Notes under the pieces: generated by a model | Told to the model about the DNA's origin: nothing | What the model saw: the letters and a program-made list of their open reading frames with translations, nothing else | Database searches by the model: none | Assembly (NCBI RefSeq): GCF_013373865.1 | Contig: NC_050475.1 | Coordinates: 13,675,821 to 13,739,820, forward strand | Length of the DNA stretch: 64,000 nucleotides | Direction of reading: 5' to 3' | Source of the DNA: Monomorium pharaonis | Lineage: Eukaryota > Arthropoda > Insecta > Hymenoptera > Formicidae | Translations under genes and position numbers: made by a program | Shown: piece by piece, positions 32,815 through 43,808 of the stretch | How positions within the stretch are numbered: the stretch's first letter is position 1 | Layout of the letters: every line of letters begins with the position of its first letter

Positions 32815-32955
32815 GGTATTTGTAGTCAAATCTTATTTTAAGATTGTCTCCAGCAATGTCTTAAGATGCTAATACGGCTCTGTGATTGGTTGATGGCATC
32901 TTAAGACAATACTTAAAATGATCTTAAATATAAGACCCGACTGTCAATACCGACC
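32815..32955. mobile_element. Palindromic MITE, copy 2 (GTATTCATAGTC family)
   Basis: Starts 'ggccggtatttgtagtc' and ends 'gactgtcaataccgacc'. The inner 'cttattttaagattgtct' and 'taagacaatacttaaaatga' pair with each other. See 62712-62875 for the best copy. Confidence 0.75.
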
Positions 32956-33172
32956 GTAGTCAATTATTCTTTTTCACATCTAATTAATCGATGAATTTCT
33001 TGATTTAAGGTTTATTACATTTATAGATTAGACCTTTAGATATACAAAATTTACGCATATATGTACATAAAAATAAAAATAGATTGAAGACATTATAAAT
33101 ATCGACAGTAATAAATCATAGTTTTGATTGCTTGATGTAAACATATATAATCGTCTTTTGTTCACTTTCTAT

Positions 33173-33222
33173 ATGTCACGTGACTAAAAATAACGAATCT
33201 TTATTTTCGATCACGTGACATC
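33173..33222. repeat. Short hairpin with paired CACGTG boxes
   Basis: ATGTCACGTGACT..TCACGTGACAT with a ~30-base loop. Likely a tiny MITE remnant; CACGTG is also an E-box, but no promoter is near. Confidence 0.5.
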
Positions 33223-33224
33223 TT

Positions 33225-34575
33225 TGACACTGAAAATGAGCGTCAAGCGCATAGAGCTTATACTAATGGAGGGGCCTTGGTGTGTGACACGCGCGGGGAG
33301 AATCGACAGAGAAGTGGATATATTCTGTCTTTTTTCCTGTGGGAACAGGTCCGTAACTATGCAATCTGAGGCCCGATTCTCGAATTTGTACGAAAAAAAA
33401 TTGCTTACAAAGATAACACTGTGCATTCATCAAGTGGTACATAATTTAAGATCTAAAAGATGCATGCCAATAAATGCACAGTATTATATTCGTATGTAAA
33501 AATTTTTTGTAGAAATTGTAAAAAAGTTTCTTCGATTTATTCATTAAAACTTTTTTATATAATTAAAGAGAAATCTATAATAATAATTAAACACAAAAAG
33601 GTAAAAATAAGACATGTAGATATGCAAAATAAAAAATCGTTAAAACATTATTGTAATACAAAACATTACGTGCTAGGCCTATTCTATTAGAGGTAACACA
33701 TGTACTTAAACCTATATTCGCAGTTGTAATTTTATTTATTTTTCTTTGCCAATTTCATGAATCTTACTTTATAAACATAAATTTGCACTTAAACTTTACA
33801 AATAATTAAAGAAATACAAGTATACATGTAAATAATAAAAGTGGTAAAATAAGATAAACTACATAATATTTATATAAAAAATATTTAAAAATTGTTTGTA
33901 ATTTTCAAAAATATTGAAGTAAATATTTAAGAAATATAAATTAAAACTAAAGAAAGGTTCTAAAACTTTAGAAAGGTTAAATTAAATAACACGTTTTATT
34001 AAATGTTTAAATAATTTATGTAATGTTTATTCATTATTAAACAATATAAGTTTTTGTCATTTTTTCCTTATTCATTTTTTAGAGATTTTGTCCTCTAAAC
34101 AAACAATTGATGAACAAAATTTTGCACAACAAATTATGATATGTTATAAATATGTACAAAATTTTGGCCAAAAAATCACTATTTTTATGAAAAAACGCCG
34201 GTTCTCTAAATGTTAATATCCATACTTACAGATGAAACAATATGTCACTCTTTTTTTCATAACGTCTTTTACAAATATAGCAAGTTATTGCCATTATAAA
34301 TAGTGACACGTCAAATTAATTTTAGTTATTTTTGTTTGATATCGGCCTGTAAACGGCCTAAGTAGGCTCGTACCGCTCGTATGTGCGCTTCTTTCCTTCT
34401 ATAAAACGGAGTGGTGGGGATGTCCAACATGAAAAGGGACAGAATATATGAGAATATATTCATATCTCTGTTGATTCTCCCCGCGCGGACTCTTACTGTC
34501 GACATATAGCAATGGCCTCTCCAATAGTATAAGCTCTATGGTCAAGCGTCAGCGTGAAAAGGCACTTTGTCAATT
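33225..34575. mobile_element. Inverted-repeat DNA element, ~1.35 kb
   Basis: Left arm 33228-33345 and right arm ~34430-34575 are inverted copies sharing 'catagagcttatact', 'tggag.ggcc', 'cgcgcggggagaatc' and 'atatattctgtc'. Interior AT-rich, with no transposase visible. The class is unknown; ends are near 'gacactgaaaatgagcgtca'. Confidence 0.65.
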
Positions 34576-34583
34576 TCACCAAA

Positions 34584-34712
34584 CACGATTAAACGAACCG
34601 ACGTCAGAATTATCAAGGCGGCCAATATAACCTCCTCTTGTCAGCCTTTTGATGTCAAATTCACATCTGTTGACCGCCCTGATAACTCTGATCGTCGGTT
34701 CATCTACTCGTG
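34584..34712. mobile_element. 129-bp foldback MITE
   Basis: Arms start 'cacgattaaacgaaccgacg' and, inverted, 'cacgagtagatgaaccgacg', with a second paired block 'ttatcaaggcgg' / 'ttatcagggcgg'. No coding sequence. Confidence 0.7.
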
Positions 34713-35099
34713 ATTGCTGCAATTGATCCTAACGGTAGAGCACAGACATGCCACTAACTTCTACTTACTTCTGTATTTCCAGGCTGCATAAAACATTCAT
34801 GTAGTATTATAATATGTGTAAAAAAGAGAGGGAGGTGAAAAAAAGAAACCAGTAAAAAATGAATAAGTATAAAATTAACATAAAATTAAAATTAATACAT
34901 TCTACTTAACAATTATGGTTTCATATATAAGTAAAAGACATATTCTTGCATATACATATATATGAAATAATGATAACATTAGTTTTTAGTCCAAAATTTT
35001 GAACCGGACAATGTGTTTGTTAGATAGATTTTTTAATACTGAAAAGACTCTTTCTACTCCATTAATCTCCATTCATCTATGACCTCCAATATATCTCGT

Positions 35100-35600
35100 T
35101 GTCTGATAAACTCACTTTCAACGAGGTAAAGCGCAATCCAGTAAATAAAATCATGACAGAAACACAATCAATGTTAAAGCGACAAAAGATGGAAGCTACA
35201 AAAATTAATTACGGAGTCAGAATACTCTCGGTTAAAACCAAAAAATGCAGTATTATCCTTAGCATATGGACTTCCAAAGATACACAAACAAAATACTCCA
35301 CTAAAGATTATTGTGTCTTCTATTAGAAGCCCATTGCATAATTTAGCGAATTTTTTACATAAAATAGTCTCCAACAGTTTACCAATAAACCTCAGCGAAA
35401 CAAAAAATAGCTTTTTTCTAACAGAAAAAATCTCTAACATATTCGTTCCAGATGAATATATGTTAGTTTCTCTTGATGTGGTTTCACTGTTCACGAACGT
35501 GCCGATTGATATATTTAGCAATCAAGAGCCTTGAGATTAGATGGTGCAACATAAGGAACAACATTAGTCTACCGATTAATGAATTTTTTGAAGCCATTAA
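35100..35600 (+). pseudogene. Penelope-like element reverse transcriptase, first part
   Basis: After a frame break near 35245 the translation reads 'AYGLPKIHKQNTPLKIIVSS', 'NLANFLHKIVSN' and 'MLVSLDVVSLFTNVPID' (motif A with its Asp), then more breaks and 'INEFFEAI' at the MITE border. These are landmarks of Penelope-type RTs. The N-terminal part is degenerate (35100-35240) and the true 5' end is missing. Together with 36162-37253 it forms one dead element, antisense to the host gene in intron 7. Confidence 0.85.
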
Positions 35601-36157
35601 GGGGATGCTGGAATCGTCTGTTTTACCGATTGAATTTTATTATTTTTAATTAGGCCTTTACTGCGTTTATAGAATTAAAAATCTTTCTCTAGAATTAAAG
35701 TATAGACAATAACAAATACCTGTGCCTGCCTACAATTTCATGTAAAAAACGAAAAAAAGTTAAAAAATTATACTTTTGTGCAGTCGTCTCGTGTCTTTCA
35801 TCTGTAATACATAAGTTTTAAAGACTCTGTACGTACAAATAACTAGTACGCACTAATCTTATTACATGAAAAAATAATAAAATGCTTGCAGAAATGAGCT
35901 AGAAGCTTTGGTATAAGAAAAAAACCTCAGGGAAAATTTTGTATATATGTGTGAGTGAGGAATCGATCCGAGGCGGTCTGAAGATAGAAACAGAGCACTA
36001 GTTTAATTCACAGATTAATATTAATATATGTATTTTAATTCTGGAAAAGAATTTCTAAATCTATAAAAGAAATATATACGAAATTTCATTAATGATGTGC
36101 ACGAATGACTCTACATTATCGACCTCGATCAAGTTTCAGAGACAGTCCAGCATCCCC
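35601..36157 (+). mobile_element. TTAA-type MITE, copy c, inserted in the Penelope RT (557 bp)
   Basis: Ends GGGGATGCTGG and CCAGCATCCCC are perfect inverted repeats flanked by TTAA (35597-35600, 36158-36161). Removing the element and one TTAA restores a continuous reading frame across the junction ('FEA-IN-LVLNSTYF'), which proves the duplication. It is the best preserved of the three copies. Confidence 0.92.
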
Positions 36158-36161
36158 TTAA

Positions 36162-36420
36162 CTTAGTGCTTAATTCAACTTATTTTAAATCCAACGATAA
36201 AATATACAAACAGACTTTCGGGGCTCCTATGGAGTCATCGTTATCCCCGATAATAGCAGATCTGGTGATGCAGGACCTTGAAAAAAGCTGCTTGGAAAAA
36301 TTAACTTTCATTCCGTCGTTTTATTTTAGATGTGTAGACGACATTGCCTTGACTGCACCATATATAGAAATAAATCTAGTGGATATTTTCAATAACTAGC
36401 ACCCTCGATTAAAATTTACA
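36162..36420 (+). pseudogene. Penelope-like RT, second part (motifs B and C)
   Basis: Reads 'LVLNSTYFKSNDKIYKQTFG', 'APMESSLSPIIADLVMQDLE' and 'FYFRCVDDIAL'. The catalytic box is CVDD where YVDD or similar is usual. The frame stops at 36399. Later RT/thumb sequence to 36880 is shifted and broken. Confidence 0.85.
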
Positions 36421-36881
36421 TTCGAGAGGAGGGGGGCAAAAAGCTGGATTTTTTGGACATCAAAATCATAAAATTGAACAATAGACTCATCTCGGAAACC
36501 CACTTTCTCAAGTAAATATCTAAACTTTTTCACACCATCCTTTTTGTCAGAAGAAAGAGGTAATGTTAGGATTAATTGATAGAGTCATGATATTGTCGCA
36601 TCCTTCTTTCCAAAAAACGAATTTTAAATTGATTATCAATATTTTATTAGATAATGGATATCCACTAGAACTGATAATTTAAAATCATTAGAGAAAGAGT
36701 ATCACAGAATACACATAAATTCAATTCTGCGATAACTAATAATACAACATCAAATGACATAACAGCCAAGGATAAAAATATCTATTTTACGATCTTATAT
36801 GTTCCGAAAATATTAGAAAGAGTTGGTAGAAGCATCAAGTGGATACCGGAAGTCCGAGCAACTTACACGAGCCAAAATAAG

Positions 36882-37253
36882 TTGAACAAATACATTAAAG
36901 CCCAAAAAGACACGACACCACCTTTGCTACAATCTAATGTGATGTATAAAATTGATTGCAATGAATGTGATGCCTCGTACCTGAGGCAAACAAGCAGATT
37001 ATTGAGAACAAGAATAGCGGAGCATAACAACCACATTAGGAGAAACATTACCCAGAATTCGGTAATCACAGACCACAGGAATAATTATATGCATAATTTT
37101 GATTGGAAACATGTAAGAATTTTGGACGAAGAGAAAAGTTTAAACAAGAGACTAATTTCTAAAATGATACACATTAAAAAACAAAACAATGGCCTTAATT
37201 TACAACATGATATGGAATTACTTAACACCATATATGGTGATTTGATTTTTTAA
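36882..37253 (+). pseudogene. Penelope-like GIY-YIG endonuclease domain
   Basis: Reads 'VMYKIDCNECDASYLRQTSR' then 'LLRTRIAEHNNHIRR', and ends 'LLNTIYGDLIF'. The usual '.YIGQT' box is 'YLRQT' here, with the Gly replaced by Arg; the catalytic Arg of 'RTRIAEH' and the CXXC pair typical of Penelope endonucleases remain. The frame is open to the natural C-terminus, yet lacks linkage to an intact RT. Confidence 0.88.
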
Positions 37254-38210
37254 AACACAGTGTAGCTTCCACCTTTACTAATGTCATTGTATATGTATAT
37301 TACCATTACAATCTCGAGCGAGCGTTATTGATTGTTTGACTTTTGCGAAGATCGAGTCATAACGGTTACCACTAGCCGACACAATGTCTGTATCTCATTA
37401 CTCTGCATGTAAGTTTTAATTTAATCACGTCCAATAATTAATTTGTCAGGATTTAACCATATAAAATATATTTTGACCATTGTTTCGTTGTCATAGCTCG
37501 GAAATAATTCTATCGTAATTTGACTACAAAGATTATCCTATATTATCCATATCTCTACACCGTCAAAAAATTATGCAATAATTTTTTTTAAAGCAATTTA
37601 ATATATCTTCAGAATTACCATGTTTCTGTGAATTAATAAAAGAGCTATTTGAACGATTTTTTATTATTATGTTGTGTTAAAATAAATTTTAAAATTTCGG
37701 GAGGTTTAAATCCTTCAATTTTTTCCTCTCTGGTTAAGCTCATGCTTGTAAGCATTATCTCATAAACTGATTATCAATTTAATATTGTGATGTTATTATT
37801 CTCATTCAATGTAGTAGAACTGTGTGTTTCAAGATTGAAAATTTATTTGATCGAAAGTTTGACGACTATGAAGATGTATAAAATCACACAAAAAATATGA
37901 ACACTATAACATTACATTGCATGTAAGTTTTAACTCACGTTCAGTATTCAATCTGTCAACATTCAATTATGTAAAATACAATCTGACTATTATTTGGTTG
38001 CCATAGCAACTTAGGAATAACTCTATCTCAAATAGACTACAATGAATCTCTTTTATCATTGATAACTCCACACCGGCAAAATGACGGGAATTTAATCAGG
38101 GACAACTGTAAAACTTTAGCATTGAAGAGGACTCAAATCGAGAGTCGAAACGTCTGCGCTTCGTACGATTATTTTATTGTATTAATTGCGTCCGCGTTGC
38201 AACACGTCCA
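37254..38210 (+). mobile_element. 3' non-coding part of the Penelope-like element
   Basis: AT-rich region between the endonuclease stop and a hammerhead-like motif at 38122-38154. Two related segments are seen ('ctctgcatgtaagtttta..tcacgt.caataatt..atttgtca' near 37400 and 'cattgcatgtaagttttaact' near 37915), so there may be a partial pLTR duplication. Confidence 0.5.
38122..38154 (+). ncRNA. Hammerhead-ribozyme-like motif of the Penelope pLTR
   Basis: 'TTGAAGAG', then a stem GACTC..GAGTC with loop 'aaatcga', then 'GAAACGTC'. This matches the CUGANGA - stem II - GAAA layout of Penelope hammerhead motifs, except that the first core base (C) is T. Stems I and III were not verified, so self-cleavage is doubtful. 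Confidence 0.6.
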
Positions 38211-38556
38211 AACATAGATTTACAATAAACAGAAATATATTTGCACACGAACAACTTGTGCAGGCTCTTATTGGCTTATATTCTTTTGGTTTTATTGAAA
38301 CACTAGAGCCTATTTAATATTATTTTTATTTTAGTAACACAATTATATTATATATTATATATTTAATATTTTTTATTTCTGTATAGACTTTTCTATTTTA
38401 AGCCTCTAATTTTGTCAAACTTAAAGATTATTTTTAAAATGTATTCATCTTATGCTTATGTATGTTAGGATACAAGAAGTATATTAGCAATGAAATTACG
38501 TTCACAAATAACAGAAGTTATTTGATTAGTTATTTATTGATAGAATATATACTCAC

Positions 38557-38631
38557 GAGAAGCCGCAGATCAGGATGATACAGAACTCTACCATTATTGT
38601 CAACAATAAATGAATATCCATTAACTCCTAA
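38557..38631 (-). CDS. alpha2-delta exon 7 (Cache)
   Basis: 25 codons in phase 0, reading 'LGVNGYSFIVDNNGRVLYHP' then 'DLRLL'. The 'GYSF..D.NG.V..HPDLR' pattern is the hallmark of the Cache fold in alpha2-delta proteins. Acceptor 'ttacag', donor 'GTGAGT'. Confidence 0.95.
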
Positions 38632-39272
38632 CTGTAATGTAAAAAACGTTATTAATACACATATTATGACACTATAATCAACAAGCAAATGTGTAAACAA
38701 AAGTCGGTTGTACTAATTTTGTCGAAGATAAATTAATTTTTATTAAACAATAAATCTTAAAAAAAGGACTGATTGGAGTTAGAATTCTCTTTTTCCTTTT
38801 TATGATTATTTTATTAAATTGAGAGTCCTATTTTCCTTTATTTAATCCTTATTAAGTAAATTTTATTTCTCCGACTTTGCATTTTTGTAAAATATTTTTT
38901 ACTTAATTCATTTAGTTTCTCTCTTTTTTCTTTATTCAAAAAATTAATATAAAATTTTATAAAATTAAAAAAAAGAAGTTGTATTCTCTCTCTTATTATT
39001 AGAAAGAGCCGAATGTTACTATAGTCAAGCTATTAGTACAACCAGATATTAAACAAAGATTAAAGGGCTTTCCTAATGTAACATGTTGAAAAAATCAATG
39101 TTTAAAAAATTTATTTTAAGATAAATTAGAACCGGTAGAATATAGCTGACTAGTGGTAAGACATTTTCCTAATTTATTTATAATTATTTATATTCATATA
39201 TAAAACTTTAAACGCGTTTTACTCAAAACAATATTTTTCTAACTGGTTGCTATGATATCTCAAGAACTAGAT

Positions 39273-40037
39273 CCTTACGGAAAAAACACTCTAATTTTGA
39301 GAGTTTACACTCAAAATTGAGTGTTAATACTCGATTTTGGGAGTTTACTCCCAAATTTAGATGTATACGCTCAAATCTTGAGTATTTACACTAAAGATTG
39401 AGTGTTTATACTCGAACATTGAGTGTGTACACCCAATGATTGAGTGTTCATATTAAAGTTTGGATTTAAATATTGAATATTTGAAAGTATACTCTCAACA
39501 TTTGGATATGACACTCAATAAATGAGTATACTTCCAATATAAAGTGTGAACACTGAAACGTACACTCAACATCTATCGGTTGAAGGTATACACTTAATAT
39601 TGAGTGTGCACTCTCAAACATTGGATTAGAAAATGTTAAATAAAAACAAAAGCAAGAAAAGCAAGTTCAACCGAGATTAAAATTAATCTGCATTGGTAGA
39701 AATGGACACAAAACGAATATCTAAAATAAACATTCAACTATAGAGTGTTCAGCTGGCTTTGAGTATTAATTTGAGTATTACTTTCAACTTGGATGTTTGC
39801 CATCTAATTGAGTGTTAATTTCAGTGTTATTCTTAAATTTAGGATTAACATTGAAATTAACACTCAATTAGATGTGAACATTCAAGTTGAGAGTAATAAC
39901 ACTCTAATTAAAAATAAATTAAAGAGCGAACACTCAAGTTGAGTGTTTACACTAAATTGAGTGTTTACCCCTTGTCCCAAATTATACTCAACTTGAGTAT
40001 TTTTTTAAGTGTTATTTTTAGTGTTTTTTTCATAAGG
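39273..40037. mobile_element. Word-array element built of ACACTCAA / TTGAGTGT
   Basis: Terminal inverted repeats CCTTACGGAAAAAACACT and, inverted, CCTTATGAAAAAAACACT. Nearly the whole body is a mosaic of 'ttgagtgt', 'acactcaa' and variants spaced every 15-30 bases in both orientations. No ORF. It lies in host intron 6. Confidence 0.75.
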
Positions 40038-40556
40038 GGAGTGGACCGATTTTAATGAAATTTTACCAAATTTTTGCCAACACATGTCATTCCCGTATGA
40101 ATTAGAACCAAGTAAATAGCTGCATAAATCTTTTTTTGATAAAAAGACCTTTTGTTAATAATAAATCGACTCATTTTTTAAAGACGCCATTTTGTTATTT
40201 TGTTATATTTTTCAATTTTTTTTAGTTCGGATGATATCCACAAGTAGAAGTATAGATTAAGAATTTATTTACATTTTTTGTTTTAATAGATTGTGACAGG
40301 ACTTATGATGTCAGCTATCAAACAACGTTTTTATTGCATGGGTTGAGAAAGCGTTGCACCAACGCCACAGAATTTATTATAAAATATTTTTACATTAAAT
40401 ATTTTTAAATTCTAAAATAGTCTTCAAACATTGTTTAATAAATGCTAAAACTTTTATTTTGGTACGTTGTATAGTTTTCTTATAAAAAATTCCCCAAAAA
40501 CTTGTTTTTTCACTTCTTACACTAGGAAGGTCCCTTAAAGAAACATCAGTTTGTAC

Positions 40557-40637
40557 CTTGTAAGGCGGCACGAGTTTCTGAATCTCCTCAACAGGTACAT
40601 CAGTACCGACAATACCCAATAAATTAGCCGTTTTCAC
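40557..40637 (-). CDS. alpha2-delta exon 6
   Basis: 27 codons in phase 0, reading 'VKTANLLGIVGTDVPVEEIQ' then 'KLVPPYK'. This is the 'LLG.VGTDVP..EI..L.P.YK' block of the Cache region. Acceptor 'ttcaag', donor 'GTACAA'. The intron to exon 5 is only 136 bp. Confidence 0.95.
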
Positions 40638-40773
40638 CTTGAAAAACGACAATACATATGGTGAAGTACAATTTATTTGCATTTATTACTTCACGTACAT
40701 TTGACATTAAAGTTACGCTCGTTCAATATTAAAGCACTTTAATGCCACTCTACTTTTTAAAACAAATAATTAC

Positions 40774-40854
40774 CGTGTAATTCCGGCGATCTAAAATCGG
40801 AGCTGTCACAGACGTCATCAGCTGGCCCCGATTTTCTCTACCGTAGCTACTACT
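40774..40854 (-). CDS. alpha2-delta exon 5
   Basis: 27 codons in phase 0, reading 'SSSYGRENRGQLMTSVTAPI' then 'LDRRNYT'. The 'G.L.TSV..P..DR.N' pattern corresponds to the start of the Cache domain. Acceptor 'cttcag', donor 'GTAATT'. Confidence 0.93.
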
Positions 40855-41149
40855 CTGAAGATCAATTGTTATTAATGTAAAATCAGTTGCAAAATATTAT
40901 ACATTAGTGATAACGGAGAAATACTGATATTTATAAAAATTATCACGCAAAACACAAATCAAGGAGGTTCTTCAATTTTAAAAAAGTAGAAAAGTTAAGT
41001 GACTTTTTATTCATTTAGATTTTTTAATACAAGAGCTTTTTCGCATTATTATCTTCAAAATTATAAATAATGAACAAAATTTAGGTGATACAAATGATAA
41101 CTTTTGATATTAAAAAATATTTTTTTATGTAAAACAGAAAAGATACGCA

Positions 41150-41345
41150 AAGAAAAAATGAAAACAGTTTTCTTATACAAATCAAACCCAAACTTTCGAT
41201 TGAATCTAGTTAGAACTCAATCAGTTCAACCGCATTGAGATCTAATAATCTCGTGTGTTTGCAAGTCGCATACTTGCGTAAAAATACAAGTACGGTCTCG
41301 CGCTGCGCGTTTACTTGAGACGAGATACTAGTGTGTCTCTTGATG
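41150..41345 (-). repeat. Dispersed repeat, inverted copy (partner at 9886-10075)
   Basis: Inverted copy of 9886-10075. The copies flank most of the visible gene and lie 31 kb apart in opposite orientation; the family is unassigned. Confidence 0.65.
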
Positions 41346-41654
41346 AAAAAAAATTATTTATAATAATAATTAAAGTGTAGAAACAAGCAGTATTGCCATA
41401 TTTTAGTATAATTTTACATTTAAAGAAATCTGTTTAATTTACGAACAATTTATACAATTCATACACAAAAATAATGTAAAATTTAATTTTTTTAAAATAT
41501 TTTTGAACTCCATTTCTTATAGATATAGATTTTTAATTTCTTATATTTCATTTGCGATTAAAGCAAGTTTTTCTTTAAAGTTTAAAAAGTTTTATAAAAA
41601 ATTTGAAAAAATTCAATACTTACATTGAAAAAAAGTAATATATCTAATAATATA

Positions 41655-41800
41655 AATAGTACATCAAATCGACATCAAAATGATGATTTTGACGTCAAAT
41701 CGATGTCGATTCGATGTACTATTTCTAACTAGGCCCAGCGAGAAACGATAATGAATTCGACATCAATTCGACTTCGAATCGACATTGAAATGATGATTCA
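41655..41800. repeat. Word array of ATCGACATC / GATGTCGAT
   Basis: Palindromic block 'agtacatcaaatcgacatc' / 'gatgtcgattcgatgtact', then 'ctaggcccagcgagaaacga' and further 'tcgacatc' words. A similar, shorter set with 'tttctcactgg' occurs at 43490-43595. Exon 4 lies between them, so I do not join them into one element. Confidence 0.5.
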
Positions 41801-42589
41801 TACGTGGCCATTTCGAACGCTCCCGCGGATCACTAAGCACAGGACCGTTTCGACGGAATCTCTGAAAGAGTTCTATCAAAATGATCTGCGTGATTGGTGA
41901 TCCGCTCGTTCCGCTTCCGCGTAATCTACTCCATGGTACTCCACCCTTACATTATTAATTATATAAACATTGCAACACAGAACATATGACAAACACATGA
42001 TTAGTAGATGGTAATATATGCGTATACAACAGATGAATATAATTAAATGTACGAGTAAAATATAAAAATTTAATAATTTATATGATAACATATAATTCGT
42101 ATTATAAACACATGAAAAATATTTTAATTTATGTCTGTAAAATTATTAAATATTTAGATTTTATACATTAAACAATTAATATTTTAAGAATATTTATAAA
42201 ATTATGTTATAATGTTTAATAACATTTAAAACACATATATAATTTATGTTTTCAAAATATTTTAATAATATTAAGACAGCAATATTATTGTGTAATATTT
42301 TAGAAATGTTTATAAAACATTAAGTTATAATGTTAAGAAAATTTTTCTAAAATTAACATTTCAAAAATGTTGATCAATGCTTCTTGTTTACTAGATTGTA
42401 CTTACATTAACAGTAAATATTATTGTATTGAGTATTATATATGTATAGTTAACGGCCCGCAACTACATGTGTTACTGAATATATTACTTTTTTTCTGTGT
42501 ATGTGTTAATCATAAATTTATCCTTAAAATTTTACCGAGTTTTTCTATTATATGTGAAAATTGAAGAACTTTCTTAATTCTTAAAAGAC

Positions 42590-42830
42590 TGGCTGGGTCA
42601 TTTTTGATTCCGTGCTCTATTATATAATCAAAAAGTTCCTCCGCATATAAATATAGTACATAAAATAAATATAAAACAACATACATAAAACAACAATAAA
42701 AAATACAGCAGTTTTCGAATTTGATTTTTTACATCCTTGCGATACAACAGGGATGTACCAACAATTTTCAAAAACTAGCAAATACTCATCAAGTTTCGAA
42801 TAACCCAGTCATCAACCAAATATAACAATT
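42590..42830. repeat. Possible degenerate inverted-repeat element
   Basis: 'gactggctgggtcattttt' at ~42587 and inverted 'gatgactgggttattcgaaa' at ~42830. Interior has no gene. Weak case. The segment 42400-42520 just upstream is a copy of the repeat inside the 570-bp duplication at 19.7-20.8 kb. Confidence 0.35.
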
Positions 42831-42937
42831 AACATAATAATTAATTCAGCATAATTTTAATATTATTTATATAATGCTATTAACTATATTACTTGTAATA
42901 ATAATTTATTTGTAACAACATGAATTAGATTGCTTAC

Positions 42938-43074
42938 TTTTCCACCTACGTAAGCAGGACACCAATGAAGAGGATGATCATGCTGATAGAGCACCATAGG
43001 CCTTGCTAAAACCTTCACGTACTCGAAAACTTTATTATGGATCTCGTCTGCGTTCGTTATTCTCGCGTAAAATC
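42938..43074 (-). CDS. alpha2-delta exon 4 (end of VWA, linker)
   Basis: 137 bases: two bases complete a Gly codon, then 45 codons, reading 'FYARITNADEIHNKVFEYVK', 'VLARPMVLYQHDHP' and 'LHWCPAYVGGK'. The 'EYV.VLARPMV' block is diagnostic. The join 'ACTNKG-FYARI' with exon 3 reads correctly. Acceptor 'cgtag', donor 'GTAAGC'. Confidence 0.95.
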
Positions 43075-43808
43075 CTACGAAATTGACATCACCGTAAAAA
43101 AATGCAAGTTTTTTTTTATTTCTTAAAAGTCAACAAGAGAGACTATGGAGATATTTCGGCGACAGAGACGATTTCTTATTCTAAAAAATTATGGCTAAAA
43201 TATTGCAAAAACAGGATTTTTATACTTTTTGCTTGCCTTGTGTAATTATAATAATTATAATTAAGAAAATTACCTGCATATTTTTCTAAATAATGATTTT
43301 AGAAAAAACAATAAAAATTTATTTGAATATCTTATTTGATCGACTTGCACTATATAAAGTCCTAAATAATAAGAGAGACGTAACCGATGTAACAGTTGAT
43401 TAGCTGGTGCCATTTTGTCTACAAACAGTGTAGGGATCTATTTTAACGTTTTCTGTTCTGAATAAAATATAATAGTGTGAAATAATTACTCGAAATAACG
43501 TCTATCAAATCGACGTGGAATTAATGTCTCGTACATCAAAAAGACATCTATTCAATGTCGAATAAATATTTTTTCAACATTATTTCTCACTGGAAATCTC
43601 TCTCCAATATTATCTTTAAGTACAAACCTATGCATATGTAAAGTTACGGGCCGACGTTAAATGTGCAACAATATTAAGATATAGGATGTGATATATCGTT
43701 TTTCGTTGAGTTTTTGTTCGCTGAATCCGAATTTGTCACGAAATTTTGCTATTATGTCAAGTTTTTGAAAAAAATGAAGTCAAATGTTCGAAAAAACGCA
43801 TTTTTGGA

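Noticed and set aside
41734..43595. One transposon bounded by CCCAGCGAGAAA and TTTCTCACTGG
   Set aside because: A conserved host exon (42938-43074) lies between them, so the pair is more likely two independent remnants.
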